NCBI GenBank assembly: GCA_964607165.1
Contig: CAZSIT010000011.1
Coordinates: 7,742-71,741, forward strand
Direction of reading: 5' to 3'
Source of the DNA: DSPP01 sp964607165
Lineage (GTDB): Bacteria; Zixibacteria; MSB-5A5; DSPP01
DNA: 64,000 nucleotides
Position numbers and translations under genes: made by a program
In this document: positions 48,874 to 58,032 of the stretch, in pieces
How positions within the stretch are numbered: position 1 is the first letter of the stretch
Layout of the letters: the number at the start of each line of letters is the position of its first letter
The notes under the pieces: generated by a model
Databases searched by the model: none
What the model saw: the letters and a program-made list of their open reading frames with translations, nothing else
Told to the model about the DNA's origin: nothing

Positions 48874-51800
48874 GCGAAAAATACCTCTCTGAATTGGCAG
48901 CCAAGCTTTGGTCTTTGTACAAGAAGGAACGCAACTACTCGGTCTTGCGCGGGATTCTCTACACCTTGACGCTCTGGACCGGGCTTGTGTTTCTCGGGTT
49001 CCTATTCTCCCTTGTACTCGTTACAACCGGCTGGGCCACAGTATTTTTTATAGCCGGCCTTGCCGGAACCGCTTTTCTAATCATCCGCTTTTTAGTTTTG
49101 CCGAACGTCAAAAAACCGAGCATTATCGCTTTGGCCAAAAAAGCGGAAACGGGCTTTCCGGAGTTGGAAGATCGCTTGATTTCGGCTTTGGAGTTGACCC
49201 CCTATCTGCAAAATCCAAAAGGTTTTTCGTCGCAACTGGTTGAAGCGGTCATTGGCGAAGCGCACCAAAAAACAACCGGCAAAGACTTTACCCGCCTCGC
49301 CGACCGGCGGCCCGTCGTAAAAGCGGCCAAGATAACCGCCATTGCCATGTTAATAACCGCCCTTTTGCCCTTTCTCTCCTGGCCGGTTTTTAAATTGACC
49401 GTCACGGCTTTAGGCAAACCGTTTTCGGCAATCGAGGAAGTGCTTCCCTACAAACTTTTTACCTGGCCGGAAGGGGGCAAGGCGGTTAAGATGAAAGATT
49501 TTGAAGTTAAAGTCGCCGCCGTCGGTAAAAACCTGCCGAAAAAAGGGAACCTCTACTATCGTTTTGAAGGCGGAAGCTGGCACCCGGTTGCCCTTTCTCT
49601 GGCAAAAAAGAAGGAAACCTTTAACCCCGCCGCTGCCGAGACCAGCCAGGCCGGTTACGTTTTCAAAGAACTGCGCCGGAACATAGATTTTTATTTTGCC
49701 TCCAACCGCACCAGAACCAAAACCTATCACTTAGAGGTAGTTGACGTTCCCTACATTAAGAACCTGAAAATCGGACTAAAGCCGCCTGCCTATACCGGTT
49801 TGTCTATCCGGCAGCTAACCGATAACGATGGAAACATATCCAGTCTGACCGGCAGCAAGGTCTCAATCTCTTTCACTTGCCAAAAGACGTTGAAATCCGG
49901 GAGACTGACTTTTAACGATGGAAAAACCATACCCGTCAAAATTAACGACAATACCGGTGAGGCCGCTTTCACGCTGGCCCAAGCCGGCAGTTATCACATC
50001 GAGGTCATTGATGAAGATGGCAACCAAAACGTTGACCCGATTGAATATGAAATCCGCTCCATCCCGGACGAAATGCCCCAGGTAGGAATCACCCGCCCGG
50101 GAGCGGATTTGGATTTGACCGAGCGGATGTTTGAAACCCTGGGGATAGAAGCCAAAGACGATTTCGGGTTTTCCTCGCTGAAACTCCAGTTCAGCATCGC
50201 ATCCGAACGCACCCAGGAAAGAAAAAAATCAATTAATCTGCCGCTTTCCGGCCCGGACAAAACCAGCCTGCTTTTGGCCTATGGCTGGGACCTTTCCATC
50301 CTGCGGTTAAATCCAGGTGACGTGGTCAGCTACTATGCCGAAATTGCCGATAACGACGCCATCTCCGGCCCCAAGAAAACGCAGAGCAAAACCTATCGTT
50401 TCCGGCTCCCCAGCTTGGACGAAATGATTGCCGAAGCAACCCGCGGAACCGAAGAAAACCAGGGGGTTTTGGAAGAAGCCGCTGCCGAGCAAATGGAACT
50501 TCTGCAGAAGTTCCAGCAAAAGGCCAAAGAATTGCTGCAGTCCGGGAAATTGGACTGGGAGAACCAAAAACAGCTGCAAGAGCTAGGGCAAAAACAGGAG
50601 GAACTGCAGAATCGCTTAAACCAGATGCAACAATCCTTCCAGAAAAATTTGGAGAAAATGCAGGAAAACGACCTGCTCAACCAGGAGTTGGCCGAGAAAA
50701 TGCAGGAATTGGCGCGCCTGTGGGAAAAAGTGGCCACGCCGGAAATGAAAGAGCAGATGAAAAAACTTAAGGAAGCTCTGGATAAGCTGGACCCCGAGCT
50801 GCTGCAGAAGGCTTTGGAGGAATTCAATCTCACGCAGGAAGAAATGCTCAAAAATCTCCAGCGCTCCATTGACCTGTTGAAACGGATGGCCCAGGAGCAA
50901 AAAATGGATGCCCTGCTCAAGCAGGCGGAAAAAGCGCTGAACGACCAAAAAGAGATAAACAAAGATGCAAGGCAAGGCAAACGCTCTTCTTCCGATTTGG
51001 CCCAAAAAGAGAAAAAAGTAAAAGAAGGCCTGGAGCAATTGGAGAAAAAAGCGGCCGAGCTGAAAAAAGAGATGGCCGAAAAACCGTTTGCGGACTCGGC
51101 CATGGCCAATCAGTTTTGCAACTCGCCCTCCAAATCGGACGCCAAAAAGAAGGCCTCCGAAACCGAGCAAAACTTCGAACAGGGAAAAATGAAGCCGGGG
51201 CGGGAGTCCGGAGCGGAAACGGAAGAAGAATTGGAAAAGATGTTAAACCAGATGCGCCAGGCCAAAAACAATATGGACCGCTCCGAGGAAGAAAAAACTC
51301 TGGCGGAAATGAATAAAAACCTTCAGGATATTTTGACGCTGTCCGAAAAACAGGAAGAGCTGTCCAAACAGTTGCAAGACCTGCCGCAAATGGAATCCCC
51401 CAACTTAAACCAAATGGCGCAGGAGCAAAACGAACTGTCGGAAGAGACCAACAAGCTCTGCCAGAGATTGGATAAATTAGGCCGCCAGACCCTCTATTTC
51501 CAGACCGAGAGGAATTCACCCACCGCCCAATGCCAGAACAGTATGAGCCAGGCGGTGCAGAATTTGAACAACCGCAACCCCTTGGGAGCCTTGCAAAATC
51601 AAAAGGAAGCGATGTACCAATTGAACAAAGCCGCCAAACAAATGGTTCAATCTATGCAAAACTGTAAATCCGGCCAATGCAACTCCGGAGCCCCCAAGCC
51701 GGGCCAAAAGATGCAGGGGATGTGCAAAAAACAGGGGGGAATCAACGCCCAGACCGAAGAAATAGGCCCAAATGGAATCAAACCGGAAGAGCTGGCCGCC

Positions 51801-52241
51801 TACGGCCGCTTGAAAGCCCAGGAGCGGGATATACAGCGCGAGCTGGAGGAGATGAAAAGGCAGTACCAGGAAAACAAAAACGTTTTGGGAAGAACCGACG
51901 AATTGTCCAAAGATTTGGCCAAGCTGGTCGAAGAGATGGAGCGGGGGCCTTCGGAAACCGTTTTGCGTCACCAGGCCCAGATTTTGAACCGCATGCTGGA
52001 CTTTCAGAACTCCTTGCAAAAGCAAGGCGAAGACCAGAGGCGAAAAGCCGAAAAAGCCGTCGATATTTTCCATCTATCCCCCAAAGACCTAAGCCCTGAT
52101 TTGGGGCAACGGGCCGCGGAAATGGAAGCGCTTTTGAAAAAATTTATGGACGAGCCGCGCCCGCCGGAATATGAAGAGGCCATTCGTTCTTATTTTGAAA
52201 CGCTGAAGATGCAGAACCTGGCCTCTCCGCCTCAAAAGTAG
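48870..52241 (+). CDS. DUF4175 family long coiled-coil membrane protein
   Basis: 1123 aa. Membrane helices lie at about 30-52, 55-78 and 155-178. A beta-rich segment (about 180-515) with Ig-like character follows, then ~550 residues of Gln/Glu/Lys-rich coiled coil (520-1100; for example LQELGQKQEELQNRLNQMQQ). This layout is that of DUF4175 proteins, thought to be large envelope scaffolds of the Bat/MoxR neighbourhood. No catalytic motif is seen. It is coupled with DUF4159 upstream (ATGA) and with a TPR gene 2 bp downstream. Confidence 0.88.
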   Translation: MSEKYLSELAAKLWSLYKKERNYSVLRGILYTLTLWTGLVFLGFLFSLVLVTTGWATVFFIAGLAGTAFLIIRFLVLPNVKKPSIIALAKKAETGFPELEDRLISALELTPYLQNPKGFSSQLVEAVIGEAHQKTTGKDFTRLADRRPVVKAAKITAIAMLITALLPFLSWPVFKLTVTALGKPFSAIEEVLPYKLFTWPEGGKAVKMKDFEVKVAAVGKNLPKKGNLYYRFEGGSWHPVALSLAKKKETFNPAAAETSQAGYVFKELRRNIDFYFASNRTRTKTYHLEVVDVPYIKNLKIGLKPPAYTGLSIRQLTDNDGNISSLTGSKVSISFTCQKTLKSGRLTFNDGKTIPVKINDNTGEAAFTLAQAGSYHIEVIDEDGNQNVDPIEYEIRSIPDEMPQVGITRPGADLDLTERMFETLGIEAKDDFGFSSLKLQFSIASERTQERKKSINLPLSGPDKTSLLLAYGWDLSILRLNPGDVVSYYAEIADNDAISGPKKTQSKTYRFRLPSLDEMIAEATRGTEENQGVLEEAAAEQMELLQKFQQKAKELLQSGKLDWENQKQLQELGQKQEELQNRLNQMQQSFQKNLEKMQENDLLNQELAEKMQELARLWEKVATPEMKEQMKKLKEALDKLDPELLQKALEEFNLTQEEMLKNLQRSIDLLKRMAQEQKMDALLKQAEKALNDQKEINKDARQGKRSSSDLAQKEKKVKEGLEQLEKKAAELKKEMAEKPFADSAMANQFCNSPSKSDAKKKASETEQNFEQGKMKPGRESGAETEEELEKMLNQMRQAKNNMDRSEEEKTLAEMNKNLQDILTLSEKQEELSKQLQDLPQMESPNLNQMAQEQNELSEETNKLCQRLDKLGRQTLYFQTERNSPTAQCQNSMSQAVQNLNNRNPLGALQNQKEAMYQLNKAAKQMVQSMQNCKSGQCNSGAPKPGQKMQGMCKKQGGINAQTEEIGPNGIKPEELAAYGRLKAQERDIQRELEEMKRQYQENKNVLGRTDELSKDLAKLVEEMERGPSETVLRHQAQILNRMLDFQNSLQKQGEDQRRKAEKAVDIFHLSPKDLSPDLGQRAAEMEALLKKFMDEPRPPEYEEAIRSYFETLKMQNLASPPQK

Positions 52242-52243
52242 TA

Positions 52244-54031
52244 ATGCGGATTCCGGGCGGGCTCTTCTTCTTATTTTTGGCACTAACCGTTTTCGCCGCG
52301 GGGCAGACTGCACCCGCCGATTTTGCCCTGGAACAGCAGCTGCGGCGCGCCGAAAACTTTCTGGCCGCGGGAGATTACGAGAAGGCGGCCTTGCTCTTGG
52401 AGCGATACTATCCAGCCAACAAAGGGAGCCTGCGGCTCTATTCCATTTTAAAAATCGCCTACTTGGGGATTAAGGAATACGGCAAGCTCGAAAATTTAAT
52501 TGACGAAGAGCTTGGACTTTTTCCGAAAAATAACGAACTTCGCCTGGACCAAATCGAGCTTTTCCTGCGCCAGGCGGCTCTGGCCAAGGCCGACGGTGCC
52601 GCCAAAAAATTCATTGAGTCTTCTCCCCGGGATTCTTTAACCTGCCAAAATCTGGCCGGACGCTACCTTTCGGCCGGATATGCGGAAGAGGCGGTCGAAA
52701 TTTATAAACAGGGCCGAAGCGAATTGGGAAAACCGCTTTTATTCTCATATCCTCTGGCCGAAACCTTTCGGATGCTGCGCCGCTACCGGGAGGCCCTCGA
52801 AGAGTATCTTAAATTGCTTGAAAGCGATCCCGGCAACGGCGCCGTTTTTTCGCGCACGTCCGGGTTGATTGATGAAATTATGCCCGACGATGCAAACTTT
52901 GAAAATTTCATGGGAAAGCGGTTGACTCAAAATCCGACTCCGCTCAACTTCCGCATAAAAGGGGATTGGGAATTCAGAAAGGGAAACGTGGACGCCGCTA
53001 TTGCCGCCTACGAAGAAGCGGACCGCCGCGGAAAAACCGAGGGGCTTCTGCTTTTGGAGCTGTCCCGCAAAATATCCGTCTCCTATCCGGAGAAAATGGC
53101 CGCTCTGGCTGCCGGTTACGAAAAGTTGTATCCGAAAAGCCCTGACCTCTACCAAATTCTTTTCCTTCTGGCGCGCGCCCAATCCGCTTTGGGCCAATTT
53201 TTACCGGCCCGCGCCAGCTACGCAAGAATTGCCGCAACTTCTCCCCTACCGGAAGACCGCTCGGCGGCCTTGTTGAAAACCGCCCGTCTTTTTCTGGAAA
53301 ATCTGGCCTTGCCCGATTCGGCCCTAGCCTATTTTGGCAAAGTCGAAAAATTTGCCAACCCGCTGGCCCGGCAGGAGCTGGCGGTCAAAAAAGGCCAGGC
53401 CCTGGCGGCTCTTGGAAACTTCGAAGAGGCGCGCAAAACGCTGCTTGGACCTTCGGGCTGGAATTTTGGATGGGCCGAACAGAAGGATTTCCTTTTGGCG
53501 GAGTGGGAATTTTACTTTCTAAATTTTGATGAAGCCGAAAAAAAATACAATGCTTTGACAGATGCCTACCCCCGCGGGGAACGGGTCAACGACGCCCTCC
53601 GGCGCATAGCCCTTCTAAAACTTATGGGGAAAGCGAAAGATTCTCCCTTGGCCGTGTATGCCGCGATTTTAAAAGATTTGGCCCAGTTCAAAGAGAATTT
53701 TGCCCAGGAGAAAATCACCGCCTTGGAAGGTACCGACCCCGCCCTGGCCGCCGATGCGCTTTTGAGCTGGGGAATTTACCTGGTGGAGCGGCAGAAAATA
53801 ATCGAGGCGGTTTCGGCTTTTGAAAAAATCAGAACCCAATACTCCCAAACGGCCCAGGCACCTTTAGCTTTGGAAAAGTTGGGAGAACTGACAGAATTGA
53901 AAAAAGAGCCCGAGCGGGCCAAATCGTATTATTCCGAACTGTTGGAGAATTATCCCGATGCTATAAATGTCGAAGGCGTCAGGGGTAAATTGCGCCGGCT
54001 TTCCGAACGCTTCCCGGTCAAATCTCCGTAA
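52244..54031 (+). CDS. Exported TPR protein
   Basis: 595 aa. A signal peptide (MRIPGGLFFLFLALTVFAAG) is followed by TPR or TPR-like helical pairs along the whole chain, for example RRAENFLAAGDYEKAALLLE and FQEARKTLL-type units. It probably acts in the periplasm as a docking protein for the DUF4175 scaffold, since it starts 2 bp after that gene. A similar exported TPR protein (BatE-like) closes many Bat operons, but no specific motif proves this identity. Confidence 0.8.
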   Translation: MRIPGGLFFLFLALTVFAAGQTAPADFALEQQLRRAENFLAAGDYEKAALLLERYYPANKGSLRLYSILKIAYLGIKEYGKLENLIDEELGLFPKNNELRLDQIELFLRQAALAKADGAAKKFIESSPRDSLTCQNLAGRYLSAGYAEEAVEIYKQGRSELGKPLLFSYPLAETFRMLRRYREALEEYLKLLESDPGNGAVFSRTSGLIDEIMPDDANFENFMGKRLTQNPTPLNFRIKGDWEFRKGNVDAAIAAYEEADRRGKTEGLLLLELSRKISVSYPEKMAALAAGYEKLYPKSPDLYQILFLLARAQSALGQFLPARASYARIAATSPLPEDRSAALLKTARLFLENLALPDSALAYFGKVEKFANPLARQELAVKKGQALAALGNFEEARKTLLGPSGWNFGWAEQKDFLLAEWEFYFLNFDEAEKKYNALTDAYPRGERVNDALRRIALLKLMGKAKDSPLAVYAAILKDLAQFKENFAQEKITALEGTDPALAADALLSWGIYLVERQKIIEAVSAFEKIRTQYSQTAQAPLALEKLGELTELKKEPERAKSYYSELLENYPDAINVEGVRGKLRRLSERFPVKSP

Positions 54032-54039
54032 AACAAAAA

Positions 54040-54309
54040 TTAAGCCGAAGCCGTTTCGCGCCTTTTGGGGTGGCTCGGACGGTCCGTTTCCCTCTGGCCC
54101 CGTAATTCATCTTCCAGTTGCTTGATCCGTTCCATGTACCCTTCCACCGCGCGCAGCTTGATTTTGGTGGTGGTTCGAATCAAAAGCCCCAGCGAAACCA
54201 GCATAAACAGAACCGAATTCACCTGCCGGAAGATTTCCCCGTAGTTGAACAAGGAATCCATAAAGGCCAAAATGCCCAGCGCAAAAAGCACTCCGCACCA
54301 AATCAACAT
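54040..54309 (-). CDS. Small two-helix membrane protein with coiled-coil tail
   Basis: 89 aa from the ATG at 54309, chosen because GGAGGAGG stands just before it; the longer frame to 54360 is rejected. Two membrane helices (about 3-20 and 28-48) and a charged helix (KLRAVEGYMERIKQLEDELRGQ) with a basic end. No family is recognised. It is convergent with the TPR gene and divergent from the DUF2723 gene. Confidence 0.6.
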   Translation of the reverse strand: MLIWCGVLFALGILAFMDSLFNYGEIFRQVNSVLFMLVSLGLLIRTTTKIKLRAVEGYMERIKQLEDELRGQRETDRPSHPKRRETASA

Positions 54310-54325
54310 ACCTCCTCCTTCTGCC

Positions 54326-54354
54326 TTGACAAACCAGTATCCCCTGCCTAATGT
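54326..54354 (+). promoter_or_regulatory. Strong promoter of the DUF2723 gene
   Basis: TTGACA (54326-54331), 17-bp spacer, TAATGT (54349-54354); start near 54361 and a 40-nt leader. Confidence 0.8.
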
Positions 54355-54400
54355 AGGCACTCTATGTATCGGTCGAAAGCTAAAAAAGGTTTACGCAAAG

Positions 54401-57040
54401 ATGCGTAGCGAATCTCCTCTGCGCTGGTCTTTGGGAATCTTCGTTTTGGTCGCGGGTCTGGTGGCATTTGGTCTATCCGTCGCCCCTACCCTTTCTTTTT
54501 GGGACTGCGGAGAATTTATCGCCTGCTCCGCTATTTTGGGAATTCCCCATCCTCCCGGCTCCCCGCTCTTCGTTGAAATTGGCCGGATTTTCACGCTGCT
54601 TCCATTGGGAACCGACTTGGGTTATCGGGTCAACCTGATCTCGGTAATCTCTTCCGCCTTAACCGGACTGATGGGATACTTGATAATCTTAAAACTTTTT
54701 GAGCTCTGGTGGCCGGGGGCGCAAAGCCGTTTCTGGAAGTATTTGGCGGCCGTCTCGGGCGCGCTCTGCCTGGATTTTTCCAGCACTTTCTGGTCTTCTG
54801 CCGTGGAAGCGGAAGTATATGGCTTCTCAATGTTTTTAATGCTGGGCTTAATGTACCTGACTTTGCTCTGGTACGACGAACGCTTTTCAATAACCGGAAG
54901 GTACGGAGATAATCAAAAATCCAATCCCGACCGCTACTTGATTTTGATTTCCTATCTGGGGCTTTTATCGGTCGGTGTGCATATGACCGTTTTTCTGATA
55001 ATGCCCATCATTTTTGCTTTCATCCTTTACGCCGACCCGGAAAAACGGGGCGATTTTCGTTTTTGGATAACCGCGGGCTCCCTGCTGATTGTTTTGGGCG
55101 TGATCGAGCCCTTTTTAATCGCCGCGGTTGCCTGGACTTTGATCAGCGGCCTGGTTTACTTCACTTCCCGTAGAACTAATGGTTGGCGCTTGGCCTTCCT
55201 TATGACCTTATTCGGTCTGGTGGGATTTTCCGACCAGCTCTACATACCCATTCGCTCCGCCCAGGACCCGGCCATTGACGAGAATAACCCCCGGAACTGG
55301 GAAACCTTTAAGTCTTTTTTGGAACGCAAACAGTACGGCCAGGAAAATATGCTCACCCGAATGCTGACCCGCCGGGCCAAATGGTCCAGCCAGTTCGGCC
55401 GTCACCCGCGGATGGGCTTCTGGGGGTTTTTTGAAGAACAATACGGCAAAGGGGGTTGGGCCTTTATGCCGGTTTTCCTGTTGGGATTAACCGGCCTATT
55501 CGCCCCATTCCCTAAGGAGAAAAAGACCGCCCTATTTATGTTAGCCGTAGTTTTAGCCGGGACCATTGGCTTGGTGCTGTATATGAATTTCGCCGACGGG
55601 ACCCGTATGGACCGCTACGGGGAAGCGGGGCTGGAGGTGCGTGACCGGGATTATTTTTGGACGCCCGGTTTCGTCGCCTTTGCAATGGCTATAGGATTGG
55701 GAATTGGAATTCTGGGAATGTGGCTCTCCTCCGAAGAGATTCGTCAACGTCTCAAAGCTCCTTTGCGCTTGGCGCTTACCGGCCTTTTAATCCTTTTGGC
55801 CATCGCAATTCCAACTCTTGAACTAAAAGCTAATTTTGTTCGTAATTCCCGCGCCGGCAATTACCTGCCTTATGATTATGCCTACAACCTTTTAAGTTCC
55901 TGCGATAAAGATGCCTTGATTTTCACCAACGGCGACAATGACACGTTTCCGCTCTGGTGCCTCCAAGAGGCATACGGCATTCGCAAAGACGTCCGGGTAA
56001 TTAATTTAAGCCTGTTAAACACCGGCTGGTATATCCTGCAGTTGAAAAACAAGATGGGGGTTCCGATTTCGCTTTCCGACAGCCAGATCGAAATGCATGA
56101 TCTTCCCTTGCCCAACGGGCAAATCGCCAGCCGCCCGCTCTATCCCTACTTCGACAAACGCCGGGGAATGTCCCACTATTTGATGACGGTTCAATTGGAC
56201 AAAGAGGTCGTGCGCGTTCAGGATTTTATGATGGAGGACATCGCCTTGGCCAACATGGAGGATATTGCTCTGGCCAACAAGGAAGATATTGCCCAGACCA
56301 ACAATTGGAAATATCCGCTCTACATCTCCCGCACAGTTCCCTCCAATTCGCGGGTCGGGTTGGAGAACCATCTGCAAGCCGAAGGAATGGTCCTGCGGCT
56401 GGTGCCGCAGGAGGGGAAGAGTATGTACGACATCGAAAAATCGGAGAAATTCCTTTGGGAAACCTACCGCTATCGCAACTTCGCCACCCCGGACGTGACG
56501 ATGGATGACAACGAAACCGGGATGATGGTTGCTTTTCCCGAACTGGCCATTGAACTTTTTAATTTATATTCGCAAAAAGGGGACACGGCCCGGGCCATAA
56601 GCCAGTTGGATAATGCCGTCGAACGCTTTCCTTTCTATCCGCGCACCCTTTTGACCCTGTATGAGTTCTATCAGGCGCGGGGCCAACTGGACAAAGCCCG
56701 AAAATTGGTGGAGGGCCCGCGAAAATTTTTGGAAAGGGCCGTGCGCCGCTCGCCTTCCAATCCGCTTTGGTGGCTTTTCTTATCCAATGTGCATCAAATT
56801 GTAGACCAAAAGGGGGAAGCTTATCGCGCTATCCGAAAAGCCTGGGAAATAAACCCCTCTGAAGAGTATACCTTCCAGACCTACCTGCGCTACTGCCTGG
56901 TTGACAACAAAGCCGCCGAAGCGGTCCAACTGGCGCGGGAATGGCTGGAGGAACATCCCAACGACGCTTTTGCCCGGCAGGTGGTAGGGCAATATGGCGG
57001 CGGCTTTGCGGCTCCACCTCCAACTCCTGCGCCGCGTTGA
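54401..57040 (+). CDS. DUF2723 (TMEM260-like) membrane O-glycosyltransferase with TPR end
   Basis: 879 aa from the ATG at 54401; upstream frame lies before the promoter. About 11 membrane helices cover 10-500. The first outer loop has SFWDCGEFIACS (Asp35, Glu38) and HPPGSPLF (50-57), the DUF2723 signature. Eukaryotic TMEM260 is a protein O-mannosyltransferase, so a protein-glycosylating role is inferred. The soluble part has DALIFTNGDNDTFPLWCLQE and a C-terminal TPR region (~740-870). A triple 8-residue tandem repeat (MEDIALAN) at 611-634 is an oddity. It stands near the GT-C operon and surface proteins. Confidence 0.88.
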   Translation: MRSESPLRWSLGIFVLVAGLVAFGLSVAPTLSFWDCGEFIACSAILGIPHPPGSPLFVEIGRIFTLLPLGTDLGYRVNLISVISSALTGLMGYLIILKLFELWWPGAQSRFWKYLAAVSGALCLDFSSTFWSSAVEAEVYGFSMFLMLGLMYLTLLWYDERFSITGRYGDNQKSNPDRYLILISYLGLLSVGVHMTVFLIMPIIFAFILYADPEKRGDFRFWITAGSLLIVLGVIEPFLIAAVAWTLISGLVYFTSRRTNGWRLAFLMTLFGLVGFSDQLYIPIRSAQDPAIDENNPRNWETFKSFLERKQYGQENMLTRMLTRRAKWSSQFGRHPRMGFWGFFEEQYGKGGWAFMPVFLLGLTGLFAPFPKEKKTALFMLAVVLAGTIGLVLYMNFADGTRMDRYGEAGLEVRDRDYFWTPGFVAFAMAIGLGIGILGMWLSSEEIRQRLKAPLRLALTGLLILLAIAIPTLELKANFVRNSRAGNYLPYDYAYNLLSSCDKDALIFTNGDNDTFPLWCLQEAYGIRKDVRVINLSLLNTGWYILQLKNKMGVPISLSDSQIEMHDLPLPNGQIASRPLYPYFDKRRGMSHYLMTVQLDKEVVRVQDFMMEDIALANMEDIALANKEDIAQTNNWKYPLYISRTVPSNSRVGLENHLQAEGMVLRLVPQEGKSMYDIEKSEKFLWETYRYRNFATPDVTMDDNETGMMVAFPELAIELFNLYSQKGDTARAISQLDNAVERFPFYPRTLLTLYEFYQARGQLDKARKLVEGPRKFLERAVRRSPSNPLWWLFLSNVHQIVDQKGEAYRAIRKAWEINPSEEYTFQTYLRYCLVDNKAAEAVQLAREWLEEHPNDAFARQVVGQYGGGFAAPPPTPAPR
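56231..56302 (+). repeat. Three in-frame 24-bp tandem repeats inside the DUF2723 gene
   Basis: Units 56231-56254, 56255-56278 and 56279-56302 encode MEDIALAN, MEDIALAN and KEDIAQTN. The DNA differs at silent sites, so the expansion is not recent. The normal family sequence has a single DI..TN unit here. Confidence 0.9.
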
Positions 57041-57073
57041 GAAAATCCAGCCGCGCATTGAAATAAGAGCAAA

Positions 57074-57108
57074 AAGCGGTTGGTTGCCTTCTAAAAAAAC
57101 CGCTTATT
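57074..57108. terminator. Hairpin after the DUF2723 gene
   Basis: AAGCGGTT (57074-57081) pairs with AACCGCTT (57098-57105), with a 16-nt loop and ATTTA after it. Weak as a terminator. Confidence 0.45.
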
Positions 57109-57150
57109 TACAACGATGAGATTGCCCGTTATTCGCAAAGGAAAAAGTCA

Positions 57151-58032
57151 GTGACTTTCCTGGCTATTGTGCTTATGTGCCTGATCTGGGGGCTCACCTG
57201 GGTGGCCATAAAGATAGGGTTGGAAGACCTGCCCCCTTTTCTTTCCGCCGGGGTCCGTTTCGCCTTAGCTTCCGTCATGCTCTGGCCGATTGTGCTCCTG
57301 CGCCGGACTCCCCTGCCGAAGAACTGGCCGGAATACCGCAAAATCCTCGTTCCCGGCATTTTTATTTACGGGATCAACTACGCCCTCGTTTATTGGGGCG
57401 AGCAGTACATCGGAGCCGGGCTTTCCGCCGTCCTGTTCGCCTCTTTCCCTTTTATGGTCGCAATTTTAGCCCATTACTTTCTGGAAAACGATAGGTTCAC
57501 CGCAGCTAAGCTGGCCGGCCTGGCTATCGGTTTTTTCGGAATCCTGCTGGTTTTTTACGGCGGGCTGGATCTCGGCCCGAACAGTTATTTGGGAATGCTG
57601 GCGCTTATGGCTTCCAGTTTGTCCGCCGCCCACGCCAACATTCTGATAAAACGCGACCTGCATAAAGTCGACCCGATGGCCGCTACGGCCATTCAGATGA
57701 GCTTGGGGGCCTTCTTGCTTTTGGCGCTTGGCACGCTGGGAGAGAGCTGGGCTAATTTTCACTTGACCGCCCCGGCAGCCGAATCCATTCTTTTTCTGGC
57801 CATTTTTGGCTCGGCGGTCGCCTTTTCTCTTTACTTTTGGGCTTTAAAGAAAACCGAAGCCTCCAAGCTTTCCTTAATAACCTTCGTCACCCCCCTGGTG
57901 GCGCTGCTCGGAGGGCATATTATTTTGGACGAGCGGATAATCGCCCGGCTGGCTTTCGGCGCCCTTTTGGTGGCGGCCGGCATTGCCATCGTGATATACT
58001 TTCCCGGTTCAAAGAAAGTTACCAGCGCTTAA
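57151..58032 (+). CDS. EamA/DMT-family permease
   Basis: 293 aa from a GTG start at 57151 with AAAGGA 7-8 nt before it. Ten membrane helices in two EamA halves; typical segments are IWGLTWVAIKIGLEDLPPF, ALVYWGEQYIGAGLSAVL and VAFSLYFWALKKTEASKLSL. It exports or imports small metabolites (amino acids, nucleotides or similar); the substrate is not predictable. Its end overlaps the convergent patatin gene by 4 bp. Confidence 0.92.
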   Translation: MTFLAIVLMCLIWGLTWVAIKIGLEDLPPFLSAGVRFALASVMLWPIVLLRRTPLPKNWPEYRKILVPGIFIYGINYALVYWGEQYIGAGLSAVLFASFPFMVAILAHYFLENDRFTAAKLAGLAIGFFGILLVFYGGLDLGPNSYLGMLALMASSLSAAHANILIKRDLHKVDPMAATAIQMSLGAFLLLALGTLGESWANFHLTAPAAESILFLAIFGSAVAFSLYFWALKKTEASKLSLITFVTPLVALLGGHIILDERIIARLAFGALLVAAGIAIVIYFPGSKKVTSA

